Source: Setaria digitata
Lineage: Eukaryota > Nematoda > Chromadorea > Rhabditida > Setariidae
Length of the DNA: 64,000 nt
NCBI GenBank assembly: GCA_003640385.1
Contig: RCAB01000075.1
Coordinates: 62,001 to 126,000, forward strand
Direction of reading: 5' to 3'
Of this stretch, positions 12,776 through 26,146 are shown piece by piece (the first letter of the stretch is position 1; each line of letters starts with the position of its first letter). Made by a program: the position numbers and the translations under genes. The notes beneath the pieces were generated by a model. That model was not told the DNA's origin and did not search any database. It worked only from the letters and a program-made list of their open reading frames with translations.

Positions 12776-15412
12776 GATGGATAAATAAGCCGTTCGTTCA
12801 TGCAGCCATATGCGCTTTATTTGATGCGACTGAAGCGAATGTGAATTAACTTAATTTACATGATTTAGAAGCTACCAAAGTCTGTTCTAATTTAGATTTT
12901 CATTCTTTTACTTTCTTATGCAAGCAGATCCGATTGTTATTCTCGTCGCTTACGTAGCTTTTTCAATTGTTTCGCAGTGGTTATTATCCAGAATTCCTTT
13001 CTACGTGGTGTTAAGAATAACCAGTCAATTTTTTTCGCTTTTTTTTTTTTTTCATTTCTAGCTATCATCACTGTGGTGTTTCGTTTTGATCTATTTGTGC
13101 AGTTTACTACTTGTACAGTTGGTGTTTCCTGGGATTAATCATAAAGTTCTATTTTTTCATTAAATTGTTTCATTCGAGAAGTAGCATATTTTAATAATCT
13201 ATTTTAATTGGATTTCAATGCCAATAATTTTAAACAAACCACTAACTATGTCTCGTAGTTCAGTAACAGTTCGAAGCTTTGAAGGATTCAGATGTTCATA
13301 GTATTAAAGGATGTTTTAATTCGTTTCTGGTAGAGTGATCTCTTGACACAGGATAACATTTCTTTTCAGCAGATGGGTAATATCTAATCATCCGTTCTTT
13401 ATTTCATAATTTGTCAATGTAATTTATTTCATAATTTTGCCTAAGGATGAGGAAGGATTAGCGATCCGGTTCTGGTATCAAATTTAGAAACGAATAGCCA
13501 ATCTTGAAATATCCATGGAGATTTTAATATTTTTGTGAGATTTTTTCAAATGTGAACAAAGGGGACTTCCGTCATCCTTGCACGCCAAAAAGTTTTCGCT
13601 TTTGAAATGTTTCCGAATTTTTTTTCAAGTTTTCGAAATTCAAGAAGCTATTTCACAACCTCGGATGAATAATTTGTTGAGGACTAATAAAGTGGCTGCT
13701 GGTTCGGAGTTTAGTGCTTTACCAAGCGAAAACCAGCAAGTAAAATTTCGTTTCAGTCAACGAAGTTTTGAATTGAAATACAATTATTCTTCCTCAGTTC
13801 GCCTATCAGGATTTTTGTCAAATTTACTTTTTCAAAAAAAAAAAAAAAAAAAAAAAAAAGTTAGATTAATGTAAAATTGCAAAATACAGTGAGGAAATTA
13901 ATAGAAAAGAAGAAAAAGAAAAAAGAATGATATAAATGTATTGCATTTCAAATTATCGAAATAATTTGCGAATCAACAGAAGTTCAAACTTTTTACTGGG
14001 AATAAAATAATTGAAAATTCAAAGTTTTATTCCTCTTTGTTTACATTTCCAAATATTGCATCGTATGAGACAACAGTATGTGAAATTGATAAAGCGGTAC
14101 GAATTCCTAAACAGACGTATAGATGAATGATATCGTTAAATGAGCACATCAACAAACAAATGCCTCATCATCAATCGAATCACTGAATTGAATTGATGAA
14201 AAATTATGGTAATATATTATTATCATCATTTATACGTCCAAATTCCTCTTTCTATCTTTTGCTGAGATCAATTTGTCTCAGTAAATGCTTAATTTGATAA
14301 AAAGTTACAAATAAAATCAATAATAGCATTTTTGATTGGACAATAGCGAAATTCAAATGATTAATTAATTGATTCACAGATGTATGTTCTTTGAAGTTTA
14401 AACATTTCATAATGATAAATTATAATTAGCATAAAGTGACCATCATCTGTAGAAGCTGAAAACGTATATAAAGTAATTTTACCAAATGCATATTTCGAGC
14501 ATACAGATAATGAATAACTGAGAATATCGTGTTAAATTCAATAATATTTATTCAATAACATTCCATTTCCTTTTACATATAACACTATTTGAAATTAATA
14601 TTAAGGATGAAAAGGATACTAGAATTCCTGATTTTAAAATATATAAAATCTGCAATTATTAATTTTAATATATTAATTTTCTACACTGCAAATGTTGGCA
14701 ATGATAGATAACACATATCGGAATTCTAACCAACAAAATGATTCACATAGAAAAATAAAAGCAGGGGATTTTTTCTTTTTTTTTGTTTTGTATAGGGATC
14801 GATGCAATTAGAAACTAATTTTAATTAATTGCTTTTTTAATTAATTACTTTAACTTCCCTGAAAAAAAATAGGAACAATACCCGAGAAGGAATGAAATTC
14901 AAAATGTCAACAGTTTTACCAAAAACAACAACGAAAAAAAAAGGCAATATAGTGATTATTACAGGTAGTACAAAGTTAAAAGCATTGAAATTATTGAATT
15001 CAAAATCATTTAATTCAAAAAAGTTCATTTATTTTCTGATCACTATTATATTATGAGTTATGAGCTTCGGAACTAGTTTAACCGGTTTATAAAGTGTCTT
15101 TTCCGGATTTTTTTTTTTTTTAAATGATGTGAGGTATAATTTAAAAAAAAAAAATCTTGCAAATCATTCATACATGAGCTTCACGCCTTCCTACTGATAG
15201 AACATTACTGCGAAAATATTCATCCTGTAAAGTTCAGCAAAGTTACTATTTATAGATGTGATTTCAATTCAGAAAGTTTATCAAAAATCTTAGGTGCAAA
15301 AAAGTACAATAAAGTTTAATCTTGAAGAAAAAACGAAAATAATTTCTAAAAACATACAAAAGTAATCAATAAACCATCTTTAATCATTACACTCCCCTCG
15401 TAGAAATTATAA
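12776..15412. other. Intergenic region between convergent genes
   Basis: The SIRT7-like gene (plus) and the DSL-like gene (minus) converge here. Apart from one possible orphan exon near 13630-13842, I see only AT-rich sequence, a poly-A run near 13835-13859 and other homopolymers. Confidence 0.5.
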
Positions 15413-18400
15413 TCAAGCTAGGAAAAGGTAGTACAAGTTTACCTCGATTCGTTCTTCGGATGTTGCCGTTGCCGTTGCCGTACGTGTGGAAACGCCACTG
15501 TCACGTGCTGTAGCTCTAATTTTACTTCGCTGCCATTCATCATGTTCTCGAGATAGTAATGTCTTGCCAGGATGCGTTCTGGGTGTCGTACTGCTAGTGG
15601 TTCCAATTTGACGTCGACTTGTCCCAAGTGATTTATCACGTTTTTGCGTTCTGGATCAGTTTGCAAAAATGTAATTTAATAATTTCGATCATATCAAATG
15701 AAACGAAATTTTATGAAATTTTCAATTTCGTGATTGTATTTATGCAAAACGTAAGTTTTCAATTTATTTACGTTCGGTAGACGTTGACACGTGTAAATGT
15801 TAAAAACATGTATAAAAAGAAGATTAACACTAACTAATGAAGTGTGTCACAATTTTAAATTAATTAATAAACGAATAACTAACATTGTGAATATGATGAC
15901 AAGTATGATGATGAAGATTATGGCAATGCCAAGAAGAGTGCCTAGTACGACAGTCCAAATGCGATATGTTGGTGAGATGAGATTCTGCTAAAATTTTAAC
16001 AATTTTTTTTTAATAATTCAAAAGAAGAAATCGGAAAAATGGCAAAAAAAAAAAAAAAAAAAAATAGTTAATTCACGAATGATGAGGCTGAAAAAAAAAA
16101 AAAAGAAGAAAAAACAAAAAAAAAAAAATCGTTTAATCATAAAGGCGAATTTGAGTTGTCGAATTTCAAGAAAATGTTCAAATTTATTGATTGGATCTTT
16201 TTTTTTTTTATTCTCATTGTTTTTAATGAATTTTTCACATCCCAAAATAAACTAATACAAAGAGCATAAAATTCATAAATTATTATTTACAAGTTAAATT
16301 ATATAAAATTATAAATCAACTAACAGAAATAGCTAAATCAGTGATTGGCGCATTACACTCTGTTTGATCTTTTGTTAAACCGTATGGGCATTGTTTGCAA
16401 TCAAATATCTAAATTAATGTAAAAATTGCTTTTGCTCTTGTCATTTATTAATAAAATCACCACACTATGCGATTAATCTTACTAAAAAAAAAAAATAAAC
16501 TTACTCTTACAGTAGCAATCTTTTAAAAAAGACTAATTAAATTTATAGTTCAAATTTTTAATAGTAACCTTAATCAGATCCATTGCATATTTGCAGGAGA
16601 AATGCATACCGGTAATAATTGACATGCATACGGCATGCAAACTATTTGGTGACACTTGTTTGCATTTCAGATCACAATTTGAACCGAGTTTACCATCAAT
16701 GCATTCGACATAATATGCAACTTGCAAACTAAAAATTAATTTTCAATTTTAATCCTAAAATTATGAGGGGAATTAGGTTTGAATATTGCACAACAACCGA
16801 GCCGAATAATTTTCGATTCTAGTGCATAATAAATAAAGGTTTCATTGTATTTAGAATTTAACTAAATATCAAAAATTTAGTCTGAATAAGATGTTTATTG
16901 TTTTTAATAATATCATATTGGACATAATCCCATGCAATCTATTAAAGACAGTTCACTAAATTATTAAATTTAATTAACTGATCAATTTTTTTTTTTTATA
17001 ATATTGATGATTATTTACATTGATCTTGCAGTAGTTTCATGTTTAAGGGAAATAGTAACAGTTGTGACAAATTAATTCTAGAACAATAAATGAAATAAAC
17101 AGACGTAGTTCCTAAAATTTGGCCACTAATTGTTGCTTGTTTGATATTAGGTGAAGTACCATGTGGTGTGGCATGATAATTACTCAATGGAATAACAAAT
17201 ATATCAATTAGAGTTAATTGATTGAAATATTCCAAATTTCCAGTTGCTTGATTGATTACCACGCCAAGGTGATGCACAATGATATCAATGGCATTCTAAA
17301 ATTAATTACACTCCTTCTCACTTTTTGTAATTTTTCATTTTTATTAGCTAAAAATTCAACTTGCTAGATTTAAGTTTCTTATTTACTTCTTTTAAATTTC
17401 GATTTGCCTATTTATTTTACTTGCTGCAAAAATAGGAAAAGTGAATATAATTATTTAATTGGTTAATTTTTTATTCTTGAAAATTTTTACTTACAAAAAA
17501 AGAAAGAATATGATGATAATAAAGATTTTGAGGAAAAAAAATGAGAATGGAATTTTCTATGAAAAAAATTGAATCAGTAAAATAACCGTTAGTTTTATGT
17601 TTATTTTCCATGACAATAGATTTCCTAAATGAATAAAATAAACAGACAGATTTAACTTTAAAATGAAAGTAATTTAAAAAATGAACTTACAGGTTTAACA
17701 GTCGTATTCAAGATGTTTTTCTCTGTCCAGATACCTGAATTAATAGGAGATTTCGATACCTGAACGAAAGGACTTTCGATCAGTTGTACTGATTGACTGC
17801 AAAAAGATTAATAAAACATAGCGTTATTTTTTGCCGATTAAATTTTTAAATTTTCAGAGACAGGATTTTAAAACTCTGGAAGTCTGAAAGTTTAAATCAA
17901 ATTGCTGCTGAGATAAATTCCGGTAACTAGCAATGATATTACAAAGAATGATATCAACGTTATGAAAGAAAATAATAAAAGTGAAATGAATTATTTCTAA
18001 GTTTTTATGAGACAAATGCTAGTATGTGCTTTATTACTGTGCGTTAATTATTATTATATTAGTATATATCAATTTGAATTTTTCCGTTTTCTTACTTCTT
18101 AAATTAATCAACATTTAAAAAGACGACAGCAGAAACGCATTAAGTGTTAGAAACACACAAATAATTTTTATAATATATAAAAAAGTGATTTATTTTATAG
18201 TAACTTATATTTATTTCATTATTTTACATTTTTTATTATCTTTTATCTTATTTTTTTATTATTCTATAATCTTGTTATTTATTTTGTACAAAAACTTATT
18301 GCATTTTTAAAAATTTGAAATAATTTCAATTGCTTAGGATGAAATTTTTGAAGATAGTATAAAAGTAAAATGAAAGGATGAAGAAACAAACTTTGTTGCT

Positions 18401-19539
18401 GATGTGATAATTGTAAATGAGAAGAAGCACGTTATAGAATGATCTTGAAGATAAGGACATTGTAATCCTGATGGGCAAGCACAGGTGAAACCACCTGGTA
18501 GTGCGAGATCTGGATTATGGTACTGTTGCAATTCAACAGTTACCAGTGCACCGGGAATATCATTAAACTAAAAATGAAAAAAATAATGTTTTTTCTTTTC
18601 TTTTCTTTTTTTTTTTTAAGTTATGAAATTATTCATAGTATAACTTTTGATTAGAAGAAAATTTTCAGTATTTCAGTGGAGCATATTTTGTTATTTTATT
18701 GTCTTACTTAATAGACAAAGTTCAGAAAAGTTACGAAATGAAAAATTAAGCAAAATCCTAATTAATCATTTACGATGGTGAAAAGTTGTGATTTTGTCTT
18801 GAAAAGGTGGAAAAAAAAATTTTGCAACAATTTAATTAAATTATTAGTTTTAATGTTGGCTAATCAAAAAGAAAAAAAAAAAAAAGTTCTGCAACAAATT
18901 TAACAGCACTAATATTTGTGTTTAATATATTATCACTAACAAGGAAAACAACCGCATCGAGAATTAATCTGCTTGATAGCAGTCGAAAACTACCAATTTA
19001 TTTTTTAATTGTGCAAAATCTGACGAAATTTCAATAAATCTAATAAGAAATACTTTTTTTATAATATTAAATTCTAAATGGAAATTTCATTCCAACAATA
19101 AATTAAAATTTTGTGTTTTTGGTAGGCAATTCCAAATGATTATTACTTTTAAAGTTTCAATTAAAAGTACCAATTAATTTAAGTCCTCAATAATTGTTGC
19201 AATTCCTAACATCGTTATGCACAAGAAAATGTTTGATCAGTGATATCCCTAGTGTAACTCTAATTTCAGGTTAAAAAATCCTGAATTTCATAATAGTAAA
19301 TGCAATTTTAAATCTTTAACTGCTTACATTACTAATTGGAATACTGATAAATTTTGTTCCACGATTATGCCCTGATTTTGGATTTAATTCTTCAAAATCT
19401 TTTGATAAATATGAAGAAAATTGTTGCTGAGATGATAGTTGCTGATGTTGAAAATCTTTCTGCATTATTTTTTCAGATTGATCAAAACTGAAAATTCAGT
19501 AGCAATAATAATAAAAATCCATCATTAATTCGCAAATAG

Positions 19540-19585
<46 letters not shown>

Positions 19586-19889
19586 TAAAAAATGATGATT
19601 ACAAACGTTACTTTGGTAATTAGTAAAAATAAGAATTTAGATAATTTCGAAATTTGCTTGTATTACAGGACTATTTATTGACTCAAAAAAAAAAAAAAAC
19701 TGATCAATATATAAAAGACGTTGAGAAAAAAAAAAAAAAAAAAAAAATAAACCTTTGATAAAGCTGTTGATATCGTTCACTGATAACAATAACAGTAAAC
19801 AATGAAAAGAATATTTGGCCAATGAAAATGTATCGTAATGAAGCATTTAATTTAAGACAGTTATAAAAGTTTGACATGAGACCAGTCAT
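15413..19889 (-). CDS. Type I membrane protein with DSL-like cysteine pattern (451 aa, 9 exons)
   Basis: Exons in coding order: 19889-19753, 19487-19328, 18567-18392, 17796-17691, 17295-17105, 16728-16569, 16408-16325, 15987-15884, 15650-15413. A hydrophobic leader (LRYIFIGQIFFSLFTVIVIS, about 20-40) is followed by a Gln-rich linker. A segment at about 100-150 reads VELQQYHNPD, then C128, C130, C136, C146, recalling the MNNL module of Notch ligands. A cysteine module at 266-328 starts C-x8-C-x3-C-x11-C, which is the spacing of the first four cysteines of a DSL domain, with Gly three residues before the second Cys. One transmembrane helix (about 348-372, WTVVLGTLLGIAIIF...) is followed by a basic stop-transfer TQKRDKSLGTSRRQ and a 79-residue Ser/Thr/Arg-rich tail. 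This topology fits a cell-surface ligand or receptor. The DSL assignment is inference: the aromatic pair before the Gly is absent and later cysteines diverge. The last exon could instead splice at 15443 (GAG|GTAAAC) to an unseen exon. Confidence 0.7.
19549..19583. repeat. Poly-A run in intron 1 of the DSL-like gene
   Basis: About 35 consecutive adenines, one of the longest uninterrupted homopolymers in the window. Confidence 0.9.
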
Positions 19890-19902
19890 TCCTCTTAGCA
19901 CT

Positions 19903-19912
19903 CTGCAATGCA
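19903..19912 (-). promoter_or_regulatory. Probable spliced-leader acceptor of the DSL-like gene
   Basis: Minus-strand TTGCATTGCAG lies 13 nt before the chosen ATG. It also explains why the more upstream TTG-initiated extension is unlikely. Confidence 0.5.
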
Positions 19913-20047
19913 AACAACAGCCTCAGGCCAATACGGAACAACAACCAATAACTTGATCTGTTGGACAACAGCGCCGATACAGCACTTATGCTAATATTCT
20001 GACACCACCAGTGCACACATACATATATATATACACAGATAGACAGA

Positions 20048-20080
20048 CACACAGACACACACACACACACACACACACAT
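20048..20080. repeat. CA microsatellite
   Basis: A nearly perfect (CA)n run with two GACA interruptions at its left end lies upstream of the DSL-like gene. Confidence 0.85.
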
Positions 20081-22179
20081 ATGCATACATTGATTAGCTA
20101 CATAAGAAACTTCGCATTAAAACTGTTATCTCGAAGAAAGGGAAGAGTGTCAAACGCTTTTCATTATTAACATAATCTAAGCTTTTCCTTCCACCTGTCA
20201 TTGCTGCAACCACAGCAATCAATCATTATCATTAGGATTATCACTATTGCAGTTACTGTAATTACCATTTTCATCATCATCATCAAATTATCATTATCAT
20301 TGTTAGCACTGCTAATGTTATTACCAGCTATCACTATCATTGACACAGTCACTGTTAGTATCAATAAACCGTCATCACTGTCATTATCATTATCGCTATT
20401 ATCGTATGCTAGAAATGAGAAGCATAAATGAGAATTTCTTGTGCAAATAAGATAGCTTATCAATAATTGTTTATCATATATGTACATTTACAAGCAGCAC
20501 AAATCAATGATAAATATTACATAAGAATATTTGCAGGCGCATACAGATACATATCTATTAATTTATATATTCTTTAATTTGGTAAATTGTAAAATATCCT
20601 GAAAAGATTTGGGGGAAAAATCTGCAAACTGCACATAAAAATGGTTACAAAGTTTAGTGCTTTCTTTTTTTTTTTTTTTTTTTTTTTTATTTACTTCATT
20701 CTGTTCATTTTTATCACTTTTCTTTTTTTCTATTTGAAAGGAATGATACATTTTTTTTTTTCAATTATTCAAAATTATTCAGTAACTTCTCTTCTAGGAT
20801 GAATTTTCATCAGTATTAATTCAAATGTCAATTAGTTTTATGAATTCTAAATAAAAATAGTTTAATTTCTTTTGGAACCAATTTAATAAACTTCATAAAC
20901 TCGTCACTGTTAAATACATGATACTGATTAAGATCAGCTCATAGTTCTTGACATTTGCTTATTTTTTACTTCGCTACATTTGCATTTACCATATTTCAGT
21001 TGCAACAGTTCTGATATTGTAATTATTGGAATTGTTATTTAGGATGGTAAACGAGTAATTGCTTTTTAGAAAAAAACTTGTATATTTTTATTATTATGTC
21101 GTCGTTCCACTTCTTTTTTTTTTCTTTTTTCAAGTTCAAAAATTTAAAATTTCAGTTCGATAAAGGCTAACTGGACGGAAATATTCCGTAAGAACTAAAA
21201 GAAATATTATGTCGAGGAAGTTTATCAGTACGTGATTAAAATTTTTACCGAATATTAGCTTGAATTTTTATAGATTATAAAATGCAAACAGGCATAGGAA
21301 TTTTTTTTTCTTCAATTTTTGTTTTGTAAAATGTAAATATTTCGTTAAGATGAATATAAATCAGTTTGTTCTTCTATGTTAAAATACATCGATTTTTAGC
21401 GGATCATAGCGATGAACAGAAGACGATAAATTTTGCTTTGAATTAAAAATTTGAAACCTTAACTCTTATCAATAGAATCATTTTAATTTTCATTCGTTTG
21501 TTTTTGCAATATTCAAAATACTCTTTTCATATCAGTCACTTATTATTTTTTAATTTTTACTGAAATGAACAAAAATTTTATTTTAACTCTTCCAATAGCA
21601 GCAACATAAGTAGCGATCCTTTTCCGATCTAAATTGTTGATCATTCATGGACGATTTGATCAGATATTTTTTTTTTTCGATTGTTTTGATTTTGGGAATT
21701 AATAAAAAAGATAACTTCTTTTTAATTAAGTTCAAGAAATCTCATGAATAAACTTCCAATACTGCAGCACTGCTAATTATCGATAATGAATTATGTTTAA
21801 TAATTAAATATACCGAATAAAGTTTATTTTTTGTTTATGTATTGTTATTTGATTTATTTTCATCGTAGTTAGGTATTCCAAACACTTTTGTTCCTTTGTT
21901 AATCCTTTTTTGTCCTATCGATTAATTAATTTTACTTATAGTATATTGAATTAATATAATATCTATGTAAACTTCTTGACTATATAGATATATAGTACAG
22001 GAATTTAGAGAGGTTACAATACTATTCCGGAAAATCATGTGGATAATAAATACGAAAAATGATCATATTTCACCGGATATTTTTCTCAATTTTTGAAAAA
22101 ATTTTTCCATTTAACATACTATCTCAACAGTTGGCCGGAAATGGCAAAATCAATTTCAATATTTCTAACGGATGTTTAA

Positions 22180-22185
22180 TTTATT
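22180..22185 (-). terminator. Candidate polyadenylation signal of flp-12
   Basis: AATAAA on the minus strand, about 216 nt after the flp-12 stop. Confidence 0.35.
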
Positions 22186-22400
22186 AATAATTGTTAATTT
22201 TATATACAAAATATTCTTACCAGAACCTTTTGCAGCACTTTTTTTTTCTTTTTTTTTTTTTTTTTGGATAATTATTGTACTAGTTAAATATTGTCAAAAT
22301 AAAATGTAATGCATAGAATCAACATTTTTATGCACAACTGGACCTTCCACAATACAGTTCTAGCAAATGCATTCAGCTGATCGGGAAGAAACAGGTGATG

Positions 22401-25400
22401 CTATCGACGACCAAAACGTATAAATTCGAATTTGTTACGTCGCTTTTCCATTTGAAATTGATTTGAGTCTAAAATAAAAAAGACAAGGAAAGGATGGAAG
22501 AAAGAAAAAGGACTGATTAAAATTTTTTGTTAGAAAAATAAATGTGATTTCTCTAGTTACTTATATTTTTACAGAAAAAAAAAAAAAAAAAAAAAAAATA
22601 ATGCAGAAATTATAAACTTCACAATGCTCACAACAATTCTAATGCATTGATTGCAAATATTGGAACTCAAAATACAAGTCTATAAAATTTATTTTTAACA
22701 CAATACTTTTATGCGAAAAGGAGAGAGAGAAAAAAAAAAAAATCACTGCTTTAAAAAATTATTGATTTAAATGTAACTAACCAAGATAAAATATTGATAA
22801 AATTGATTAGTGTTTGATAAAATGAAGTATTGAGAAAAATTGAAATTTTCGAAAATTTATCTCAATTTTACAATTCATTTTATAAGTTCTTCAATTTTCC
22901 CCTTTGTTTTTTTCTCTCTCGCAAAATAACTTCAAAAATTTGATAAAAAAAAAAAAAGAAGAAAAAGCATTATTTGTTTTTTTTTCTTTATTTTATTTCC
23001 TTTTTTTTTTTTTTCTTTTTTTTTTTTTGCTTTTTCATTAGAAATGTCATCATTTCTCAAAGCATATCATTGAGAATGACATTTAGTTAACATGCAACAA
23101 GCTCATTAATGAATTTTAAATGCTTGGCAACTTATGTTGTGGTCTAAGAATGAAAGCGATTCATCTAAATAGCCTTGTAGATAAAATAGTAGCACTGATA
23201 GTTGACGGACTAATTTTGATATATGGCAAAAAAAAGCCCCTGATAGTTGACGGACTAATTTAAATCATGGTTATTTATTAATTGAAAAATTAATGGATAA
23301 TCATTTGATATGTGGTAAAATATGAAATAATATTTCTATTAATTTTATTGATCGCTACTGTTAATTCTTAATTCAGATCAATTAATAAATTAAATATATT
23401 TGCTGATGCTTTAGTAACCCAGACAGTAATAATTTTACCAACAGATAAAACAAAAAAAAAAAAAAAAAAAGAAAAAAAAAGAGCTTGATTTAGAAACATT
23501 TCAATTTGGATTCCAAAAATTTATGTAAATTGATCATTTCCATAAATTTTACCAATTTCCTTGAAAAAATTCGAAAAAAAAAAAACAAAAGATGATTATG
23601 ACAACTGTACATCATTTATCAGAAAGAATAAAGTCATATAGTAAATCATGGTTAATGTCTATCCCATATATCTCAATATTTACGATAAATTAAATGAGGA
23701 ATTTGGAGGAAGTATAAAATTTATATTTATAAAACTCTAGAAAAAAGCAGGAAAATTTTGCAGTGAAAAATTTTTCTTTTCCCGTTTTTTTTTCCAGTAA
23801 TTTTTTTTCGTTTTTAAGACAGAAAAGTGGTAGTAGCACTGCCTTAATAGTTTAAATTATTCTTATGATTTTTAAATCTTTCGCTTTTTTATTCGATACC
23901 GATATTATTGGATATATCAAATGGCATAATTATCACTATTACATGTTTTCTTTTTCTTTTTTCTACTGTCTCGAAAAATAAATCATGTTTTTTTTTTGAT
24001 TAAAATTTTTATCATTTTTTTTTAGTTCAAATGAACAAATGACAAATATTGTCTAAATATACGCCTAATAACTCGAGAGATTTTAACCAATGTCGAGGAA
24101 AAACGTGAACCGATAATAAATGATTGAGATGAAATTCGAAAATTAATGATTTAGTTCGAACTTCTAGCATAAATTAATTATAAGAAATTGTAAACTTTTA
24201 CCTTTATTTCGTTAAATTTTGAACATGCAACATTATTGTTTTAGTGGTACTTCAAAAAAATTTATTGATAAGAAAAAACATTTCTGGCAATAAACTGTTA
24301 ATTTAAAAATAAAGTAAAAGTGGGTAATTCAAACTTTAGAGTGCATTTAATTCAATAATAACAATTTTCGGTTTTTTGTTTCCATTCAAACAATAGTTAT
24401 TATCATTTTTTTTGAAAATTTTGTAAAAACTACTTCGAACTACTTCAACTTCAGAGAGGAAAAAAAAAAAAAAAAAAACCATTTGAGTTTTTGCAGACTT
24501 CTTTTGTTTGTCTTATTCATTTCTTTCTTTTTTCTTAGTACATTGAAGGCTAAACATTACATTTCATGGAAAAATTTTGCATGGAAAAAAATAAAAATTT
24601 CTGCATTATTCAGAAAGTAAACCTTATCTCAGGTTAATTAAGCCAATTAATAATTATGGAGAGAACATGAAATACAATTACTTTTTCCATCAGGGCTTAT
24701 TTTTAACATTGCATCAAAATATTTGTCCTTATTTTTGTTTTTATTGTTATTTATTATTGAGACTTTTCTATTTAGTTGTTTTATTTTCTTTTTTTTTTTC
24801 TATTTTCTTTTTTTTTTTTTTTTTTTTTACAAAATTCGAAGAACAGAATGGAAATTTCAACATCATTCCTCAACGACACACAAGTGATGTAATTTGAGCA
24901 AAATTCTATAAAATATTTTGAACTTAAGATAAGAAAATGGAAAAAGATGCGCTAACAAAAAAGGATAAAATCTTAAAAAAAAGTAGAAAAGAAAAGAAAA
25001 GAAAAAAGAAACTGATGAAATACAAGTCAAAAAATTTGGCCTTCTGATATTTAATGAAAGTTTGTGAATATATGATGCAAAATTGTAATTCAACAAGTCT
25101 GAATTCCACGCAGTCCAAGTTTTGCTGCTAATTATTACCACTAACTGGAATCCAGTGAGAATCAAATTAACAAATGGTAATTATAGTATGATAAAAATGA
25201 TAAATCCGTATTAATCAGCTCTTTGATTCCTAAAATGTGTTTCAAAAAGCTTAATTTTCAATTTTTTTTTCTTTTTGTTAAAACTTTGCAAAATACATTC
25301 GTTTGTTTTGCTGTATTCTACTAAAAAACTCAATAAACTTTCGATAGTGCTGATAAGAAATCCATTTTAAAATATCAAAATAATTGCATTTGAACGATAT

Positions 25401-26114
25401 AAATTGTTAATTGGAAAGTTTTATCATTTATTAATCTATTCTATTGAAATGGAAAATTTTGTGATGAAACAAAATTGCCAACAAATTCTTTTCCAAATTT
25501 GCTATTTTTGGGAATGAAAATGATTGTAATTGCATGATATTAAATCCGTCTTGAATTTAATTTAATAAATTAAAAGTTTACCGTCTGATAAAGCATCAAG
25601 CAGTGATAAGGTATTGAGTAGTTGTTCTTCCGCTTTTGCAATAAGTTCACGATCAGCTCTACTGTATATTACTGGCTCTAATAGTTCATGCGTTCGTTTA
25701 CTTGCTGCAATAATTTTTTTAATGAAAAATTAAAAATAAAGTTTAGAAATTCCGATAATAAAAAATTGCCGAAAAATTTTTTCTGCAATAATTATTATTC
25801 ATTGAAAATTGCTATTTTAAAAATTATTAAATGCCTTTTTTTTTCTAAAATTCTTAATGAATGCTTTTTTTTTGCTATGTTTTTCGTCTACTCTTTTGGC
25901 AACAATTAGTATATCATTGAATAAATGTTGAATGATTATTTCGAATGAAGTTATCATTTTTAATTTATCAAAAAGAACATTTTTTCGTTCTTCTCATACT
26001 TATTTCAGCTGAAGCATTGTGTATGTGAAATTGGACAAAAACTTTAAACTTACGAATTTTTTGAGAAAAAACAGCTGAAATAAAAATAATGAAGGGAATA
26101 AACGTAGTCATCAT
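22401..26114 (-). CDS. flp-12: FMRFamide-like neuropeptide precursor FLP-12 (83 aa, 3 exons)
   Basis: Exons in coding order: 26114-26054, 25704-25582, 22468-22401; 61+123+68 nt give 84 codons including TAG. The N-terminus MMTTFIPFIIFISAVFS is a typical secretory signal peptide. A conserved-looking spacer follows with LLEPVIYSRADRELIAKAEE and QLLNTLSLLDALSDD. The C-terminus is EKR-RNKFEFIRFG-RR-stop: a dibasic cleavage site, one peptide, an amidation glycine and a final dibasic pair. RNKFEFIRFamide is the peptide known from nematode flp-12 genes. The product would be processed in the regulated secretory pathway and released from neurons. There is a 349-nt intron and a 3.1-kb intron, the latter with a 22-bp direct repeat. 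The start was taken 22 nt after an AAACTTGCAG acceptor. The gene is on the same strand as flp-8, 4.5 kb downstream of it. Confidence 0.93.
23195..23261. repeat. 22-bp direct repeat in flp-12 intron 2
   Basis: CTGATAGTTGACGGACTAAT plus TT occurs at 23195-23216 and again at 23240-23261, separated by 23 bp containing a poly-A run. Its exactness stands out in low-complexity surroundings. Confidence 0.8.
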
Positions 26115-26136
26115 GAAGTAAGCAGGAAATGGATGA

Positions 26137-26146
26137 CTGCAAGTTT
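26137..26146 (-). promoter_or_regulatory. Probable spliced-leader acceptor of flp-12
   Basis: Minus-strand AAACTTGCAG precedes the start codon by 22 nt and no coding exon is required upstream. Confidence 0.5.

Larger units (their letters stand above)
19905..22400. other. Intergenic region between flp-12 and the DSL-like gene
   Basis: It contains a CA microsatellite near 20048-20080, an ATC/ATT-rich tract near 20216-20405 that is open in more than one frame, and homopolymers. Both flanking genes are on the minus strand about 2.5 kb apart, so this should hold the DSL-like promoter and the flp-12 3' untranslated region. I see no gene. Confidence 0.5.

Noticed and set aside
20216..20405. ATC/ATT-rich frames encoding Ile/Ser/Leu or Asp/Asn runs
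   Set aside because: Low-complexity trinucleotide-like sequence, open on both strands, without splice context.
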